Source of the DNA: Pseudothermotoga elfii DSM 9442 = NBRC 107921
GTDB lineage: Bacteria; Thermotogota; Thermotogae; Thermotogales; DSM-5069
Direction of reading: 5' to 3'
Assembly: GCF_000504085.1 (NCBI RefSeq)
Contig: NC_022792.1
Coordinates: 1,268,001 to 1,332,000, forward strand
Length of the DNA: 64,000 bases
Positions 8,502-17,567 of the stretch are shown here, piece by piece (the first letter of the stretch is position 1; each line of letters begins with the position of its first letter). The notes beneath the pieces are model-generated. The model was not told the DNA's origin and did not search any database. It saw nothing but the letters and a program-made list of their open reading frames with translations. A program made the position numbers and the translations under genes.

Positions 8502-9362
8502 ATGTGGGAGTACGAAAAAGTCTTTGCAAGAGCCCTTGATCCTGTTCACATCGGAGCAGGAGGATATAGATTGGGCAGAGTGGATAACACTATTGTGAGA
8601 GATCCAGCAACAGATGTACCAAAGATTCCAGGAACTTCCATCTCAGGAGTGATAAGGGCATTTGCAGAAGCTGTTAAAGAAGAAGATGAAAAGAAAAGCG
8701 ATACAGACAAAATACTCAAAGGTATTGATATTGAAGAGTTATTTGGAACTGAAACAAAAAAGGGTATTTTACGTTTTTATGATGGCCAGATAATCTTCTT
8801 TCCTGTCTCTTCGATCCAGGGCACAGTATGGATAACCACAAAAGAACTTCTCAACTACTGGTTTGGCGTAAAAAATGAAATTCCAGATGGCCTGGGAGAT
8901 AAAGCTTTTGCACTTTGTGGAATAGATACAACAAAGCCGCTGAACCTTGGTTGGTTGTTACTCGAAATTGAGAAAAATCAATCTCCTCTTTCTCAAATAG
9001 TTAATTGGGTGAAAAGGATTGTTGTTTTGTCAGACAAGCTTTTTTCTCACATTATAAACGACAATCTTGAAGTGAGAACTTCTGTGAAAATAGACAAAGA
9101 TACCGGCACAGCGGTAGAAGGAGCTCTTTTCACCTATGAAGCGATACCAAGAGGTACAATCTTTGGCTTTGAAATTTGCCACGATAAGACACGAAACTCT
9201 ATTTCAGGCAACGTGATAAAGGCAATAATGAATGCCGTTAGCCCATATCTCAAAAATCTCGGCATAGGCGGAATGGGTACAAGGGGATTTGGAAGATTGG
9301 AATTGCTGCTTAACAACGTCGACAGTGGTTCAACGGGGGGCGTGAATGATGCACAATCTTGA
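8502..9362 (+). CDS. cmr4: Cmr4-type RAMP backbone subunit (Cas7 group), second locus
   Basis: A 286-residue paralogue of the gene at 2445. It keeps DPVHIGAGG, the VDNTIVRDPATDVPKIPGTS loop with Asp28 at the putative RNA-cleaving position, the NLEVRTSVKIDKDTGTA segment and the C-terminal GIGGMGTRGFGRLE loop. It lacks the Cys-rich insertion of the first copy. It is the first gene of the operon, with a strong GGGGGGA ribosome site. Divergence from the first copy is large, so the duplication is old or the two loci arrived separately. Confidence 0.85.
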   Translation: MWEYEKVFARALDPVHIGAGGYRLGRVDNTIVRDPATDVPKIPGTSISGVIRAFAEAVKEEDEKKSDTDKILKGIDIEELFGTETKKGILRFYDGQIIFFPVSSIQGTVWITTKELLNYWFGVKNEIPDGLGDKAFALCGIDTTKPLNLGWLLLEIEKNQSPLSQIVNWVKRIVVLSDKLFSHIINDNLEVRTSVKIDKDTGTAVEGALFTYEAIPRGTIFGFEICHDKTRNSISGNVIKAIMNAVSPYLKNLGIGGMGTRGFGRLELLLNNVDSGSTGGVNDAQS

Positions 9363-9714
9363 CTTTGAGTGCATGAAAATTGCCCAGGAAATTTTAACAT
9401 CGAGTACTGATAAGGACAAATTAGAAAACAACTTAAGAAAAGCCCTTGGTGTTCTTCAAGAAGATGGCGTTTATGCAATGTTTCTGTGGCTTGAGGATAA
9501 AGATAAAACAGTCAGAGAAAAACTCACAGGTTTGTTGAATGAACCTGAGATAAAAAGATATCTTTTGAATGATTCAGAAAGATTTGACGAAGATTTTGCT
9601 ATTCTCTGCAGAAACCTGGTAGAAGTCGCAAAAGATATAGATAAATTACTTTTCATGAAAAGAATTATTGAGCGTGCGTTGATCTATGCGTTGTATCATG
9701 CAAAAATCGGGTGA
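9346..9714 (+). CDS. cmr5: Cmr5 small subunit (Cas11 group), second locus
   Basis: A 122-residue helical protein paralogous to 3406-3813; the segments KALGVLQEDGVYAMFLW and RALIYALYHAK align with it directly. It starts inside the 3' end of cmr4 (GGGGGGCGTGA ribosome site; ATG at 9346 or 9349). The expected role is the minor filament of the effector complex. Confidence 0.8.
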   Translation: MMHNLDFECMKIAQEILTSSTDKDKLENNLRKALGVLQEDGVYAMFLWLEDKDKTVREKLTGLLNEPEIKRYLLNDSERFDEDFAILCRNLVEVAKDIDKLLFMKRIIERALIYALYHAKIG

Positions 9715-9719
9715 GAAAG

Positions 9720-10622
9720 ATGTGGAAAAAACTCAATGTCGTCTTCAGATTGAAGAGCCCTCTTCACATAGGCTATATGCCTTTCGAAGTGTTTGTGTTT
9801 TCTCCCACGCGTTACTATGTTCCTGGAAGAAATTTCTGGGGCGCTATAACAAAGAGAATAACAGAATATCTGTATGAAAAACCAAAAGCGGAAAATTACA
9901 AAGATATCGGCGTGAAGGTTATGAAGAATTTCAGGTTTTCTTATTTCTACGTCTATGATGGAAAAACGGTTTATTTTCCGTGTTATACAGAAAATGGTTT
10001 GAAATATGGAGACAACAGCCATGAGATAACCAAATCAGAATTCGAATACAGGTTCATAGGGAGTTTTGTTTCAACTGCGATTGATACCACTGGAACTGCA
10101 AAAGATAAAAGTCTTCACGAAATAGAGTTCATAAACAGCAGGTTCAAAGATGAAAATGGAAACACAAAAGATGTGAAAATAGCCGGGTGTATCTGGATAA
10201 AAGAAGATACAGAAATAGAAAAAATAATTTTGGGTGAAGGCATATTCATAGAAAATTCCAACGTGATAGAAGAACTCATTCTTGGTGGAGAATCGAAGTA
10301 TGGTTTTGGTCATGTTGTTTTGGAATCAATCAATGAGATTTCAGTTTTTGAATGGAACGATCCTGAAAGTGTGGAAATAGGAAGCAAGCTTCTTCCTGCC
10401 CATTTGAAGTATGATGAAAATTTAAAATTCAAGGGAGATATAGAGCTTCTCACGGGGAGAGGATATTACGATCCGAATTCAACAGAAACTGCAGGTGGTA
10501 ATAAACCGGGAGCTGCCATATCGATTCCTGAATATTACTTTGTCCCAGGGACGATCCTAATGGAATCTAAAAAATTCAAAGTGAGATGGGACGGCACCTT
10601 AGAGGTGAGCAAAAATGGATGA
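9720..10622 (+). CDS. RAMP subunit, probably Cmr3-like (Cas5 group), second locus
   Basis: Paralogue of the gene at 3810: VVFRLKSPLHIGY at the start, YYVPGRNFWGAI, an FRFSYFYVYDGKTVYFPCYTE core and the Gly-rich GGESKYGFGHV loop align one to one. ATG 9720 is chosen over GTG 9711 because GGTGAG is correctly spaced and because the N-terminus then matches the first copy. Function as the crRNA 5'-tag-binding Cmr3 is inferred from the subunit set of III-C, not from a specific motif. Confidence 0.6.
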   Translation: MWKKLNVVFRLKSPLHIGYMPFEVFVFSPTRYYVPGRNFWGAITKRITEYLYEKPKAENYKDIGVKVMKNFRFSYFYVYDGKTVYFPCYTENGLKYGDNSHEITKSEFEYRFIGSFVSTAIDTTGTAKDKSLHEIEFINSRFKDENGNTKDVKIAGCIWIKEDTEIEKIILGEGIFIENSNVIEELILGGESKYGFGHVVLESINEISVFEWNDPESVEIGSKLLPAHLKYDENLKFKGDIELLTGRGYYDPNSTETAGGNKPGAAISIPEYYFVPGTILMESKKFKVRWDGTLEVSKNG

Positions 10623-11919
10623 ATACACCATCAAGATAAAGGCGTTGACACCCATATGGACGGGAAATGCAAATAGAAAATGTGAAACTCTTAGAGAAAC
10701 AGGTATCATTGGAAGTTTAAGATGGTGGTACGAAGCGCTGATCAGGGGATTGGGTGGGTATGCATGTGATCCAACAATTGATGGCAGGTGCTCATTGGAC
10801 CAAAAAAGGTTTAAAGAAGCTCTGAAAAATGGTAAATCTCAACAAAAAGCACTGAGTGAACAAATATGCCCAGCATGTCAGTTGTTTGGCTGCACAGGAT
10901 GGGCCAGGAAGTTTATATTACGAATAGAACCGGAGAAATCTTGTTCCTATGCACCGTTTTTTATAGTTAAACTTCCAAGGTCCAGAAATCCATACTTTCT
11001 TGGGTACCATGACAGGTCTGGGAGCGAATATGAAAAGAATGGAGGATTAATTGGAGAATATAGATTGACATTTTTCATTGACGATGAATTTCATATAAAA
11101 CTAATTCACCTGCTTCTAAAACTCGCCACCAACTGGGGAATTGGCTCAGGCATTCAGAAAGGTTTCGGTATTTGTTATATGGAAAGTGATTCCAATTTCT
11201 CCGTGATGAAAATACCAGTTGTGTCTGAAAAAATGACAGAGAAACAAAACTCATTTCTGCCAAGGTTTGATCAATTCTTTTTTTATAGAATTCCGATCAA
11301 CGATACGTATATTGACGGGATCAAAGACGCAATGAAATCCAGTCTCTATAAAATCATGAGAGACCTTCGCAATAAAAAAACAGTGAACTTCGACCTATCT
11401 ACGTTATCGTACATTCCATCAGCCCCATTGGTAAGAAAATCTGTAAGGCATTTATTCAGCGATAATGATGTGCTGAGACATTTCATAATGGGTTTTGCTA
11501 GTATGAACAAACAACCTAAACCGATACATTTAAAATGCTGGACCCATTCTGTGGAAAAAATGGAAAATGACGAGTTTTACTGCAATAATTGCAAGGAAAA
11601 AGTTGTTGAAACAGATATTTTAGAGAAAACTGGTTCGAAAATTTTTGTTTCACACCTCTATAACAAAAACGTTTTTACATGCAATTCCTCATCATCATGG
11701 GAAATGAAAGTATGGGGATGGATTCCAGAAATACCCGAAAAAATAGGCAAGACAAGAGAAGAGATAAAGCAATTATTACAGAGCAATTTTAAGAATGAAC
11801 AATTTTGGAAAGGGGTTTTTTCTACGAAAGAAAATCCTGTGAATATTGGTTCCATCTGGGAATGCTGGGATCCAACTCTTGATGATTTAGTTGATGCAAG
11901 GAGTGAGATCTATGGATAA
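10615..11919 (+). CDS. cmr1: Cmr1-like RAMP subunit
   Basis: A 434-residue protein with the Cmr1 hallmarks: the opening strand KIKALTPIWTGNA, then ETGIIGSLRWWYEALIRGLGG, then the helix CPACQLFGCTGWARKF, and a Gly-rich WGIGSGIQKGFG loop near residue 180. Cmr1 caps one end of the Cmr filament and binds target RNA 3' to the guide. Extra Cys pairs (CPAC; later C..H and CNNC around residue 305-325) suggest a zinc ribbon in the C-terminal half. It overlaps both neighbours by 8 nt. No equivalent lies in the visible part of the first locus, where it would have to be upstream of the window. Confidence 0.85.
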   Translation: MDEYTIKIKALTPIWTGNANRKCETLRETGIIGSLRWWYEALIRGLGGYACDPTIDGRCSLDQKRFKEALKNGKSQQKALSEQICPACQLFGCTGWARKFILRIEPEKSCSYAPFFIVKLPRSRNPYFLGYHDRSGSEYEKNGGLIGEYRLTFFIDDEFHIKLIHLLLKLATNWGIGSGIQKGFGICYMESDSNFSVMKIPVVSEKMTEKQNSFLPRFDQFFFYRIPINDTYIDGIKDAMKSSLYKIMRDLRNKKTVNFDLSTLSYIPSAPLVRKSVRHLFSDNDVLRHFIMGFASMNKQPKPIHLKCWTHSVEKMENDEFYCNNCKEKVVETDILEKTGSKIFVSHLYNKNVFTCNSSSSWEMKVWGWIPEIPEKIGKTREEIKQLLQSNFKNEQFWKGVFSTKENPVNIGSIWECWDPTLDDLVDARSEIYG

Positions 11920-12748
11920 TAAAAGGTGCTACGATTACTATCTGTTAAACAATAGGATCTCTACAGCCGAAAACAATAGGATCTCCATAGCCAAATTGAA
12001 AAGACAAATTCTTGATGAAGTCAAAGCGGAAGGAAGAGATTATATCAGATGCTTTTGCTTTTACCCCAAAGAAGAAGATTTAGCATATCTTCCCAACGGC
12101 TCTGTATTGATCAAAATCACTTTCACCCTCAAAAAGCCATACACAAGTAAAGACGAGGGAGAGTTTCATATTATCGATGACAAAATTTTTGAAAACCCGA
12201 TCGTCAGAGACAAGTTCACAGGACTTCCAATGGTCAGACCTTCAACGTGGAAAGGCCATCTGAGATTTGCTGCCGAAAGAGTTGACTGTCAAAACAAAAA
12301 AGAAATCATAAATCGCCTCTTTGGTTCAGAAACTGAAGACGAAGAAAAATTAAAAGGAAGGCTCTATTTTTTCCCAACATTTTTTGAAGAAGATTCAAAA
12401 AAAGATGTCATCACACCGCTTAAAAGAGATACCAGAACACCAGCCAGAGGTCCAATATTTATGGAAGTTATGAAGCAGGGTAGTAAAGGTGAGTTCTATC
12501 TTCTGTACGTTCCTTATCCCAAAGGAAAAAATTTTGAAGAAAAACAAATCGGAGAGGATCTACATTTTCTTGCGAGCGCTTTGAAACTTATGTTCTATAC
12601 CTATGGATTTTCGGCAAAAAAGACATCTGGTTTCGGGACAATTGAGGAACTGAAAGAAGAAAACATAGAAATTTACCCCAAAGACAAAAAAGGGATTTTC
12701 TCAATATTATACACCACACATAACAATAGAGTTAAGGATGGTGTATAA
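11912..12748 (+). CDS. cmr6: Cmr6-like RAMP subunit
   Basis: A 278-residue RAMP protein. The pattern VRPSTWKGHLRFAA, NRLFGSETEDEEKLKGRLYFFP, then DVITPLKRDTRTPARGPI and a terminal AKKTSGFGTIEE fits Cmr6 (small-residue loop plus K-G-x-L-R, DxxxP, and GAKTxxGYG). ATG 11912 is chosen because AAGGAGTGA precedes it; ATG 11891 would add seven residues. It overlaps the cmr1 stop and ends two bases before the abiEi start, so the toxin-antitoxin genes directly continue this operon. Confidence 0.7.
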   Translation: MDNKRCYDYYLLNNRISTAENNRISIAKLKRQILDEVKAEGRDYIRCFCFYPKEEDLAYLPNGSVLIKITFTLKKPYTSKDEGEFHIIDDKIFENPIVRDKFTGLPMVRPSTWKGHLRFAAERVDCQNKKEIINRLFGSETEDEEKLKGRLYFFPTFFEEDSKKDVITPLKRDTRTPARGPIFMEVMKQGSKGEFYLLYVPYPKGKNFEEKQIGEDLHFLASALKLMFYTYGFSAKKTSGFGTIEELKEENIEIYPKDKKGIFSILYTTHNNRVKDGV

Positions 12749-12750
12749 AA

Positions 12751-13509
12751 ATGAGAATCAACCTGCTGGATCGTCTTGCAAAAAGGGGTAATACTTTTAC
12801 CTTTGAGGAAGTGGTTGAGACATTCAATATTTCAAGAAAAACTCTGTGGGTAATTTTGAGTCGCCTTGAAAAGCGAGGATGGATTGAAAGAATAGAAAAG
12901 GGAAAATATATGATCATTCCTCTTGGTGCTGAAAAGGGTAAATACACTCTGAGTGAGTTTGTTATTGCTTCCACTCTTGTTAAGCCCTATGCGATTGCTT
13001 ACTGGAGCGCTCTTCATTACTATGGTTTGACTGAACAGATACCAAGTACAGTGTTTGTTCAAACTACATCAAGGAAGAAAGAGCAAACCCTCGAAATTTT
13101 TGGAATTAATTACAGAATAGTAAGAGTAGCACAAACGAAGTTTTTTGGCTTTCGAAAAGAATGGATAGAGGAAACTCAAATAACTATTACAGACAGAGAA
13201 AAGACAATTATAGATTGTCTGGATAAACCTCAATACAGTGGAGGAATAATAGAAGTAGCAAAATCCTTGAAGAATGGAAGATTTGATAAAGATAAATTAG
13301 TATCATACGCTGAGAAAATAAATAATTCTGCTGTTCTCAGGCGACTTGGGTTTTTGTGTGAATTTTTGAGAATTGAGATAAACCTACCAGGAATTGAGAC
13401 GAGGAATTACCTGTATCTTGATCCAACAATGCCAAAGAATGGAATCAAAGATGCAAAATGGCATCTGATCGTGAATCTTGACGAGAAAATTCTGGGGGCG
13501 CTGGAATGA
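12751..13509 (+). CDS. abiEi: AbiEi-type antitoxin/transcriptional repressor inside the CRISPR operon
   Basis: A 252-residue AbiEi-family protein. Residues 1-60 form a winged helix (FTFEEVVETFNISRKTLWVILSRL...), followed by the family's C-terminal domain (WSALHYYGLTEQIP, TITDREKTIIDCLDKPQYSGG). In type IV AbiE systems AbiEi represses the operon and neutralises the AbiEii nucleotidyltransferase. It begins two bases after the cmr6-like stop and overlaps the next start by 4 nt, so it is translationally locked between Cmr subunits and the toxin-Csx11 fusion. No separate promoter or palindromic operator is visible right before it, which is unusual for a TA antitoxin. Confidence 0.85.
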   Translation: MRINLLDRLAKRGNTFTFEEVVETFNISRKTLWVILSRLEKRGWIERIEKGKYMIIPLGAEKGKYTLSEFVIASTLVKPYAIAYWSALHYYGLTEQIPSTVFVQTTSRKKEQTLEIFGINYRIVRVAQTKFFGFRKEWIEETQITITDREKTIIDCLDKPQYSGGIIEVAKSLKNGRFDKDKLVSYAEKINNSAVLRRLGFLCEFLRIEINLPGIETRNYLYLDPTMPKNGIKDAKWHLIVNLDEKILGALE

Positions 13510-16500
13510 TTACGCAAAACGAAATGAAGCAGAAAGCGAGGGAATACGGGGTAAATCCATCAACTATTGAAAGAGATTATGCTCAGAATTGGCTATTAAT
13601 GGCTTTGTCTTCCCTTCCTTTAGTTTTGAAGGGAGGAACTGGTATAAGGAAAGTGTATATAAGTAATTACAGATTCTCTGATGATCTTGATTTCACTCTG
13701 CTTGAGGAATTTAGTGCAGAAGAATTTAAAACAACTATCGATAAAGTTATTGAAAAGGCAAGGGAAGAAAGTGGAATGAATTTTTTCGAGGATTTTGAGT
13801 TTCAGAAAAATAATAACGGTTTTGAGATTGATACTTACTTTCAGTTTATGCAGAGAGGTGAAAATAGAACCAAAATAAAGTTGGATATAACAAAAGCTAA
13901 GAATGAAAGAATATTACTACCCGTGCTTATGAAAAAGATAATTCACCCTTATTCTGATGACCTGGACTGTGAAGTAAAAGTATATTCTCTGGAAGAAATA
14001 GTAGCAGAAAAAATAAGGAGTCTGTTTCAAAGAACACGGCCAAGAGATTTATATGATGTTTGGTATCTATGGAGTAAGACGAATGATATCGACAGAAAAG
14101 TGGTTTTCAAAGTTCTTCCTGAAAAACTCAAAGAAAAAGGGGTTCTAATTGACATCCAGGATCTTGAAAGCAGGAAAAATGATTTCAGAAATGCATGGGA
14201 ATTTTCTCTTGGTCATCAATTAAAGGAACTGCCAGATTTTGAAACGGTGTTTTCAACTGTAATTCAAGAGGTGAAGACTATGTGTGTTGAAATGATTAAA
14301 AACAACAGAGAGATGATATTGATCGGGGAAATCTGTGCACTACTTCATGATATTGGAAAACTCCATCCTAATTTTATCAAAACACAGTCTGTAGAAGGCA
14401 TAAAAGGACTGCCTCACCATGCCAGAGGCATAGATCAGCTTATGAAAGCAGAGCTAATTGATTTTTTCAAAAGCATAGATACGAAGATAAACACTGAAAG
14501 CATGTCGATATACGATTCCATCAGGTTTCATCATGATAACTCAACGAATAACATTTTAGAGTGTTTAAAAGAGTGTGACAAGAAAGACTCTGCTGATGAC
14601 AAGGGTATAGTAAGGAGAAAGCAGCACTTGGATAGCACATGGATTTCTTCGCCGTTTGGTCATCCAAAAGAGAAAATAGACCTGAACTGCCTCCAAAAAA
14701 TATTTGATGATCTTCAGGATAATTTGATTGGACTTTTTAAAAATTATACTTCTATGGATAAAAGTTGTTTCAGAAACACTCTGATTAACAACCTCAAAAC
14801 CCCATTTTCTCATGCCCTTGGGGAAACAAGAATTCCGGCAAACGATGTCACTTTGTGGGATCATTCTTATTCAACAGCATCTTTGTTTAAATCTGTTTTA
14901 GCTGCAATAACATGTGGAACAAATCCAAATCCTCAGGATTTAAAATGGAGAATATTCGCTATATGCTGGAATGGAATGGAATTCATAAACAAAGGAAAAA
15001 AGGTGGCTGAGATCCAGTCAAGAAACGATGTGATAGAAAATCTCAAGAAGAAGTTAACGGGGATTTTCGAGGAAGAAATTCCTGTGGGTAATGTGGTCTT
15101 TGAAGACATGAATGGAATTTATTTCACTTTCCCAGACCTGAACAGGGCTTGTGATCTTGCAGAAGAATGTGCAAAAATTGCTTTAGAAACGATTCAAAAA
15201 GAAACCCAGAACGAACTGTGGCCATTTTTCATCTTGAGTGAGGCAACCCGAACTCTCACGATCATTGCTAATGTACAGAGATCTGCATTCGAAAAGAAAA
15301 AGGTACCCAAAATGACACCAGTATTATTTGTTGAAGATAAGGAAAGATATCTGGAAAATCCTGATCTTCCATCCTTTACTGTTAGACAAAGCATATGTCC
15401 TGTTTGTGGTATCAGACCAAGAGATGAAGGAAAAGAAAGATGCAAAATATGTTATAAGCGAAGGCAAGGAAGGCTTTCAAAATGGCTTTCAAACAGAGAA
15501 GAAACTATATGGATAGACGAAGTTGCAGATAAAAACAACAAAATTGCTTTGATATCTTTGAATTTTTACCTTGATAAATGGCTCGATGGAACAATGGTAG
15601 GAACAATTTATTCGCAGACATTTGAAGATTGGTTGAACTCTAAAAAAGCAAAAAAGTTTTTTGAAAATAAACAAAACATTCAAAAGTTAAGAAATAAAGG
15701 AGTAAATATAGAAAAAAAGAATAATATGAATCTGTCGAAGGAGTTACTCAAAACTATTACAGATGAGGATATTAAAGAGGATGCTGGATTTAAAAGCAAT
15801 TTAATAAACACATTTTTTGAAGATATTAGCTCTTCACAGGATCATTCATCTGATGGAAATTATGTCGAAAGATTTGTTAATAACTTAAAGGAACGATTAA
15901 AACCTGAACCATTTAATCCATCTAACCTACAAAAATTGCTTTTCACCCAGAACCCGTCTCCTGCCCGATTGTACAGGATATGGCAGGAAACAACTGAATT
16001 CTTTGATTTGGTAGTTAGTGAGGTAAAAAATAAGATCTACAGCAATAAATGGAAAAGAATAAAGTTTTTCGTAAATTATACTGACTTAAAATCTAAACTA
16101 AAGCAAGGGATGGGAATAGAAGAGAAAACTCCTTACTTAGTTCAAATAGATGATTTAAAGCCACAAAAACTACTCGTTTTTCACGATGAAAATGGAGAAT
16201 TCTATACAATAGAATCTCTTGGAAAATTCAAGTTTAACAATAACATAGGGGAAGAAGCTGTTAAAGAGGCGCTAAAACAGGAATTTAAGCATCTCGCTCC
16301 AGAAGATGATCCAGACGAAAATCTATTGAACAAATCAGTAAAGCCCGACGAAAATAATATAAAAATAGAAGAATACTATCCATTAATTGAAATCAACAAA
16401 TCCCCATTCTCACTTCGCCTAATAGTTCCCGCGCAAGACTCGATGAAAATCATAGCTCTGGTTACAGATCTATACAACGAAATGTTTAAAAGAGTTATAG

Positions 16501-17162
16501 GAAAGCTTTCTTTAAACATCAAGCTCCTTGTGACAAAAAGAAAATTCCCTCTTTATTTATTTCTCGATGCAGAAAACAGAATGCTTGAGGATGAAGAATT
16601 CAAAAAACAAGTGGCAATGGATCCATGGTGGAATATTCAAAGACACGATGAGTTCTATGGTTTTTATCCTGCAAAGCCCGTAGAACATGAGAACAAATAT
16701 ACTCTCGATGATCTGAATCCAATCTCTAAAGGAAAGATCTTCTATCTCTATCCAGGATATTTCGACTTCGATCTACTTTCGGAAAATACAGACAGATACA
16801 ATATAGCTTATTCAAAAGGAGAGAAGATAAAAAGAGCAGATGAGATCTACAGACTCCTCACAGAAAGACCATATTATTTTTATGAAATTTCTGAAATACT
16901 CGAGTTGTGGGATGTTCTAACGAATCTAACCAGTTCACAGATACATTTTGTTGAAGAAGCTCTCACTTTAAAAATCAGGGAATGGAGAGAGGTAAAAGAC
17001 AGAGAAAATGTGTTCATGAACTTTGCAGAGGCAACTCTAAAAGATGCTTTTAACAACAAGTGGGACAAATTGAGAGATGAAACAAAATGGTTTCTTTTGA
17101 AATCAGCCTGTAATGGTCTTTTGCTTGATACTATAAACCTTTTCAAAAGAACACTCGCGTAG
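13506..17162 (+). CDS. fusion of AbiEii nucleotidyltransferase toxin with Csx11 (Cas10-like subunit)
   Basis: A 1218-residue chain. Residues 1-258 are a full AbiEii (DUF1814) nucleotidyltransferase: KGGTG (42-46), RFSDDLDF with D60/D62, KLDIT (D127), EEIVAEKIRSL (163-173) and RPRDLYD (178-184), all motifs thought necessary for catalysis. From residue 259 begins Csx11: LLHDIGKLHP gives an HD pair (H281/D282), a zinc ribbon CPVCGIRPRDEGKERCKIC, and a palm region where GGDD is replaced by KSPF, so cyclase activity should be absent. Met259 (nt 14280) has a well-placed GAGGTG site, so a free 960-residue Csx11, the usual size for the family, could also be made. The fusion suggests RNA-guided control of a nucleotidyltransferase toxin; a lost stop codon by sequencing error is the main alternative. 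Confidence 0.8.
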   Translation: MITQNEMKQKAREYGVNPSTIERDYAQNWLLMALSSLPLVLKGGTGIRKVYISNYRFSDDLDFTLLEEFSAEEFKTTIDKVIEKAREESGMNFFEDFEFQKNNNGFEIDTYFQFMQRGENRTKIKLDITKAKNERILLPVLMKKIIHPYSDDLDCEVKVYSLEEIVAEKIRSLFQRTRPRDLYDVWYLWSKTNDIDRKVVFKVLPEKLKEKGVLIDIQDLESRKNDFRNAWEFSLGHQLKELPDFETVFSTVIQEVKTMCVEMIKNNREMILIGEICALLHDIGKLHPNFIKTQSVEGIKGLPHHARGIDQLMKAELIDFFKSIDTKINTESMSIYDSIRFHHDNSTNNILECLKECDKKDSADDKGIVRRKQHLDSTWISSPFGHPKEKIDLNCLQKIFDDLQDNLIGLFKNYTSMDKSCFRNTLINNLKTPFSHALGETRIPANDVTLWDHSYSTASLFKSVLAAITCGTNPNPQDLKWRIFAICWNGMEFINKGKKVAEIQSRNDVIENLKKKLTGIFEEEIPVGNVVFEDMNGIYFTFPDLNRACDLAEECAKIALETIQKETQNELWPFFILSEATRTLTIIANVQRSAFEKKKVPKMTPVLFVEDKERYLENPDLPSFTVRQSICPVCGIRPRDEGKERCKICYKRRQGRLSKWLSNREETIWIDEVADKNNKIALISLNFYLDKWLDGTMVGTIYSQTFEDWLNSKKAKKFFENKQNIQKLRNKGVNIEKKNNMNLSKELLKTITDEDIKEDAGFKSNLINTFFEDISSSQDHSSDGNYVERFVNNLKERLKPEPFNPSNLQKLLFTQNPSPARLYRIWQETTEFFDLVVSEVKNKIYSNKWKRIKFFVNYTDLKSKLKQGMGIEEKTPYLVQIDDLKPQKLLVFHDENGEFYTIESLGKFKFNNNIGEEAVKEALKQEFKHLAPEDDPDENLLNKSVKPDENNIKIEEYYPLIEINKSPFSLRLIVPAQDSMKIIALVTDLYNEMFKRVIGKLSLNIKLLVTKRKFPLYLFLDAENRMLEDEEFKKQVAMDPWWNIQRHDEFYGFYPAKPVEHENKYTLDDLNPISKGKIFYLYPGYFDFDLLSENTDRYNIAYSKGEKIKRADEIYRLLTERPYYFYEISEILELWDVLTNLTSSQIHFVEEALTLKIREWREVKDRENVFMNFAEATLKDAFNNKWDKLRDETKWFLLKSACNGLLLDTINLFKRTLA

Positions 17163-17306
17163 AATAAAGCTCGAAGACATAAAGTGACCTGACTTGTTCA
17201 TCCTGCTGTGATATATTGATGGTATGGACGTTTTCCACTGTATTTTCAATTTCATGCGAACTATCACTGTTCATGGCTTGTGGTAAAATAAAAAAGGTGG
17301 TAAAAA

Positions 17307-17567
17307 ATGAATTTCTCCTGGGATTATTGTACAGGTGTTGAAACGATTATCAGAAAAATGATTCTGGGAAATGTGGATGATCTAAAATGGCTTTTGAATG
17401 AATACCATAAAGAGAAACTGAAAGAAATTTTCCTAAGCAATCTCCATAGATTTCGTGGCAAAGATAGAAGTTTCTGGAAAATTTTGCTGGAGGTTTCTGA
17501 TGAAGAAATTGAGAGAAGATCAAATGAAAGTTTTAGAGAAACTTCTGCAATTAGGTATTTTCCATGA
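17307..17567 (+). CDS. small putative antitoxin partner of the next nucleotidyltransferase
   Basis: An 86-residue acidic helical protein (WDYCTGVETIIRKMILGNVDDLKWLLNEY...) that resembles the short proteins often found directly upstream of AbiEii-type nucleotidyltransferases in thermophiles. It has an AAAGGTGG ribosome site and its last 68 bases overlap the toxin gene, a typical antitoxin-first arrangement. No DNA-binding motif is evident. Function is inferred from gene order. Confidence 0.55.
   Translation: MNFSWDYCTGVETIIRKMILGNVDDLKWLLNEYHKEKLKEIFLSNLHRFRGKDRSFWKILLEVSDEEIERRSNESFRETSAIRYFP

Noticed and set aside
17163-17306. Open minus-strand frame of about 44 codons between csx11 and the small antitoxin gene
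   Set aside because: No ribosome site, biased composition and no family pattern; kept as non-coding.
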